DNA of 64,000 bases from Straminergon stramineum. Its lineage: Eukaryota > Streptophyta > Bryopsida > Hypnales > Calliergonaceae. A model generated the notes under the pieces. It had not been told where the DNA came from, made no database searches, and saw only the letters and a list, made by a program, of their open reading frames with translations. Of this stretch, positions 62,774 to 64,000 are shown piece by piece (position 1 is the first letter of the stretch; each line of letters starts with the position of its first letter). The translations under genes were made by a program, and so were the position numbers. The stretch is taken from the NCBI GenBank assembly GCA_963920665.1, contig OY987272.1:7073001-7137000 (forward strand), given 5' to 3'.

Positions 62774-64000
62774 CAATGGAGATGGAAAAGCTACTGCTTC
62801 CCACAAAGAGCCATTTCTAGTTTAATTTGGCCATTGTAGACTATATGGTGAAGGCAACCATAGTGTAGAGGAAAATTCAAATATAAAGAGGACATTTTAG
62901 TAAATATGAGCTTGAACCTTTGAGATCTAGCCTCTAACATTTACATATTGTTTACAAGAAAAAATATCCATTCATATTGTGTAGGTTGTGCACATAGTTG
63001 GATGAGTGGGTTTGAGTGTTTCAACAAGGAATATAGTTGAATGGTAGAAAGTGGCTTGGGGTGATGGTCCCTAAGTTTGTACATTGTTTTTCACATATTC
63101 AAGAAAGTTACTTGATACTGCAATGGTGCACATGTAACAACCACCATCAATCAAGTAGGAAGACATGTTGAAAGAAAATGAACCAAAAACAACATTAAAA
63201 AATTGATAGAGAAGTGAAAGATGGTTTGGGATCAATTCAATATATGAGGTCCAAATTGAATGACATATATGGTTAAGATTTTGTTGTTTCAAGGAGGTCA
63301 AGCATGTTAAGAAGAGGAGGCAAAGAGTCATAGGGACCATGGTTCTTTTTTGCCATCATTTGATTACTATGTTGAATAGAATTATAATACAGTATCTATC
63401 TTTTTTGTTGGTGAATTTTCAAGTGTGTATAGCTTGTGTGCCTACTTTAAATGTTTGCCTCAAAATCCAAAGAAGAATAGTGTAGAATTGTATGGGAGGG
63501 GGAGGGGTGAATGCACTTGTGATGGTATTGCAAATTTTGGAGTTTTTTATTATAGTAAAGGAGGTGTTTGGAGGGGTATAGTTCTATTCTAAGAATATTG
63601 AGGTAGAATATACTAGAAATTGAACAATGCAAGGTACAATATCTAGACCAACTCCACTTGAATTTGTAGATGTAATTCAACTAGGTGCAATTTGTTATAG
63701 GAACTAATACATGGAGTATACATTGAATGCATTAAGATGCTTGTCATTGTTTCAAATGCGCAATGGATGAATGAGAATGATTAATGCAATTGAGGGGGCT
63801 AAGTTTGAAGGTGGCAATTGGTGGGTGACAATTTAGAAGTAGGAAAAACTATCAAATTCAATTGAAAAGGAAAATAACAATAGTATTATAATCATAAAAT
63901 AGTGTGTGATGAGTTTTGAAGGCTGTTTGGAAAGAAAGGATGACCGGACTAGTGAGTGGAATTGTAAGTTGATGACATTGTCTTATATCTCATCCTTAGC
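60911..64000. other. AT-rich intergenic with a TA microsatellite
   Basis: A pure (TA)n run covers about 62727-62769. No coding region or recognisable element border was identified to the end of the window. Confidence 0.5.

Overview
The window is nuclear DNA from a land plant. Three things show this: multi-exon genes with GT-AG introns, a receptor-like kinase of the plant RLK/Pelle type, and a plant-type telomere motif (TTTAGGG). Gene density is low: three convincing protein genes in 64 kb, inside very AT-rich sequence full of short inverted-repeat elements. The large introns, the MITE load and the genes themselves would suit a non-seed plant (bryophyte, lycophyte or fern), but the sequence does not settle the lineage.

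Layout. Positions 1-8.8 kb hold only repeats: a 400 bp near-perfect foldback, several MITE families, and a dead Tc1-like transposase. From 8.8 to about 16.6 kb lies a GC-richer gene on the + strand. Its five coding exons (10058-13534) encode a 901-residue protein of the plant DUF3133 zinc-ribbon family (EDR4-like / 'extra-large G-like'). It has a long leader and a long gene-like 3' flank. From 17 to 27 kb is AT-rich repeat territory with one GC-richer island (20.7-21.2 kb). A long coiled-coil gene on the + strand occupies 27.2-39.4 kb with at least twelve small exons. Its frame is intact except for one TGA in the penultimate exon. From 39.4 to 43.9 kb only repeats are seen.

The most interesting locus is on the minus strand from 55907 to 43957. 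I could join fourteen exons with consistent phases into a 936-residue receptor kinase. Its order is signal peptide, VWA_N-like region, von Willebrand A domain, Cache-like region, one membrane span, then a complete Ser/Thr kinase. The ectodomain resembles the extracellular part of animal voltage-gated calcium-channel alpha2delta / CACHD1 proteins, including counterparts of the RRPWY and 'W-T-x-x-Y-D-x-x-x-GLG' motifs. A plant receptor kinase carrying this module is unusual. It suggests ligand sensing by a Cache domain coupled to plant RLK signalling. The VWA metal site is degenerate. Introns of this gene contain two copies of one MITE family, a telomere-like patch, and two local tandem duplications that copied exon edges.

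From 56 to 64 kb there is no clear gene. It holds one exon-like GC-rich patch (about 59.6-59.86 kb), a 761 bp MITE-family member, a hairpin element and a TA microsatellite.
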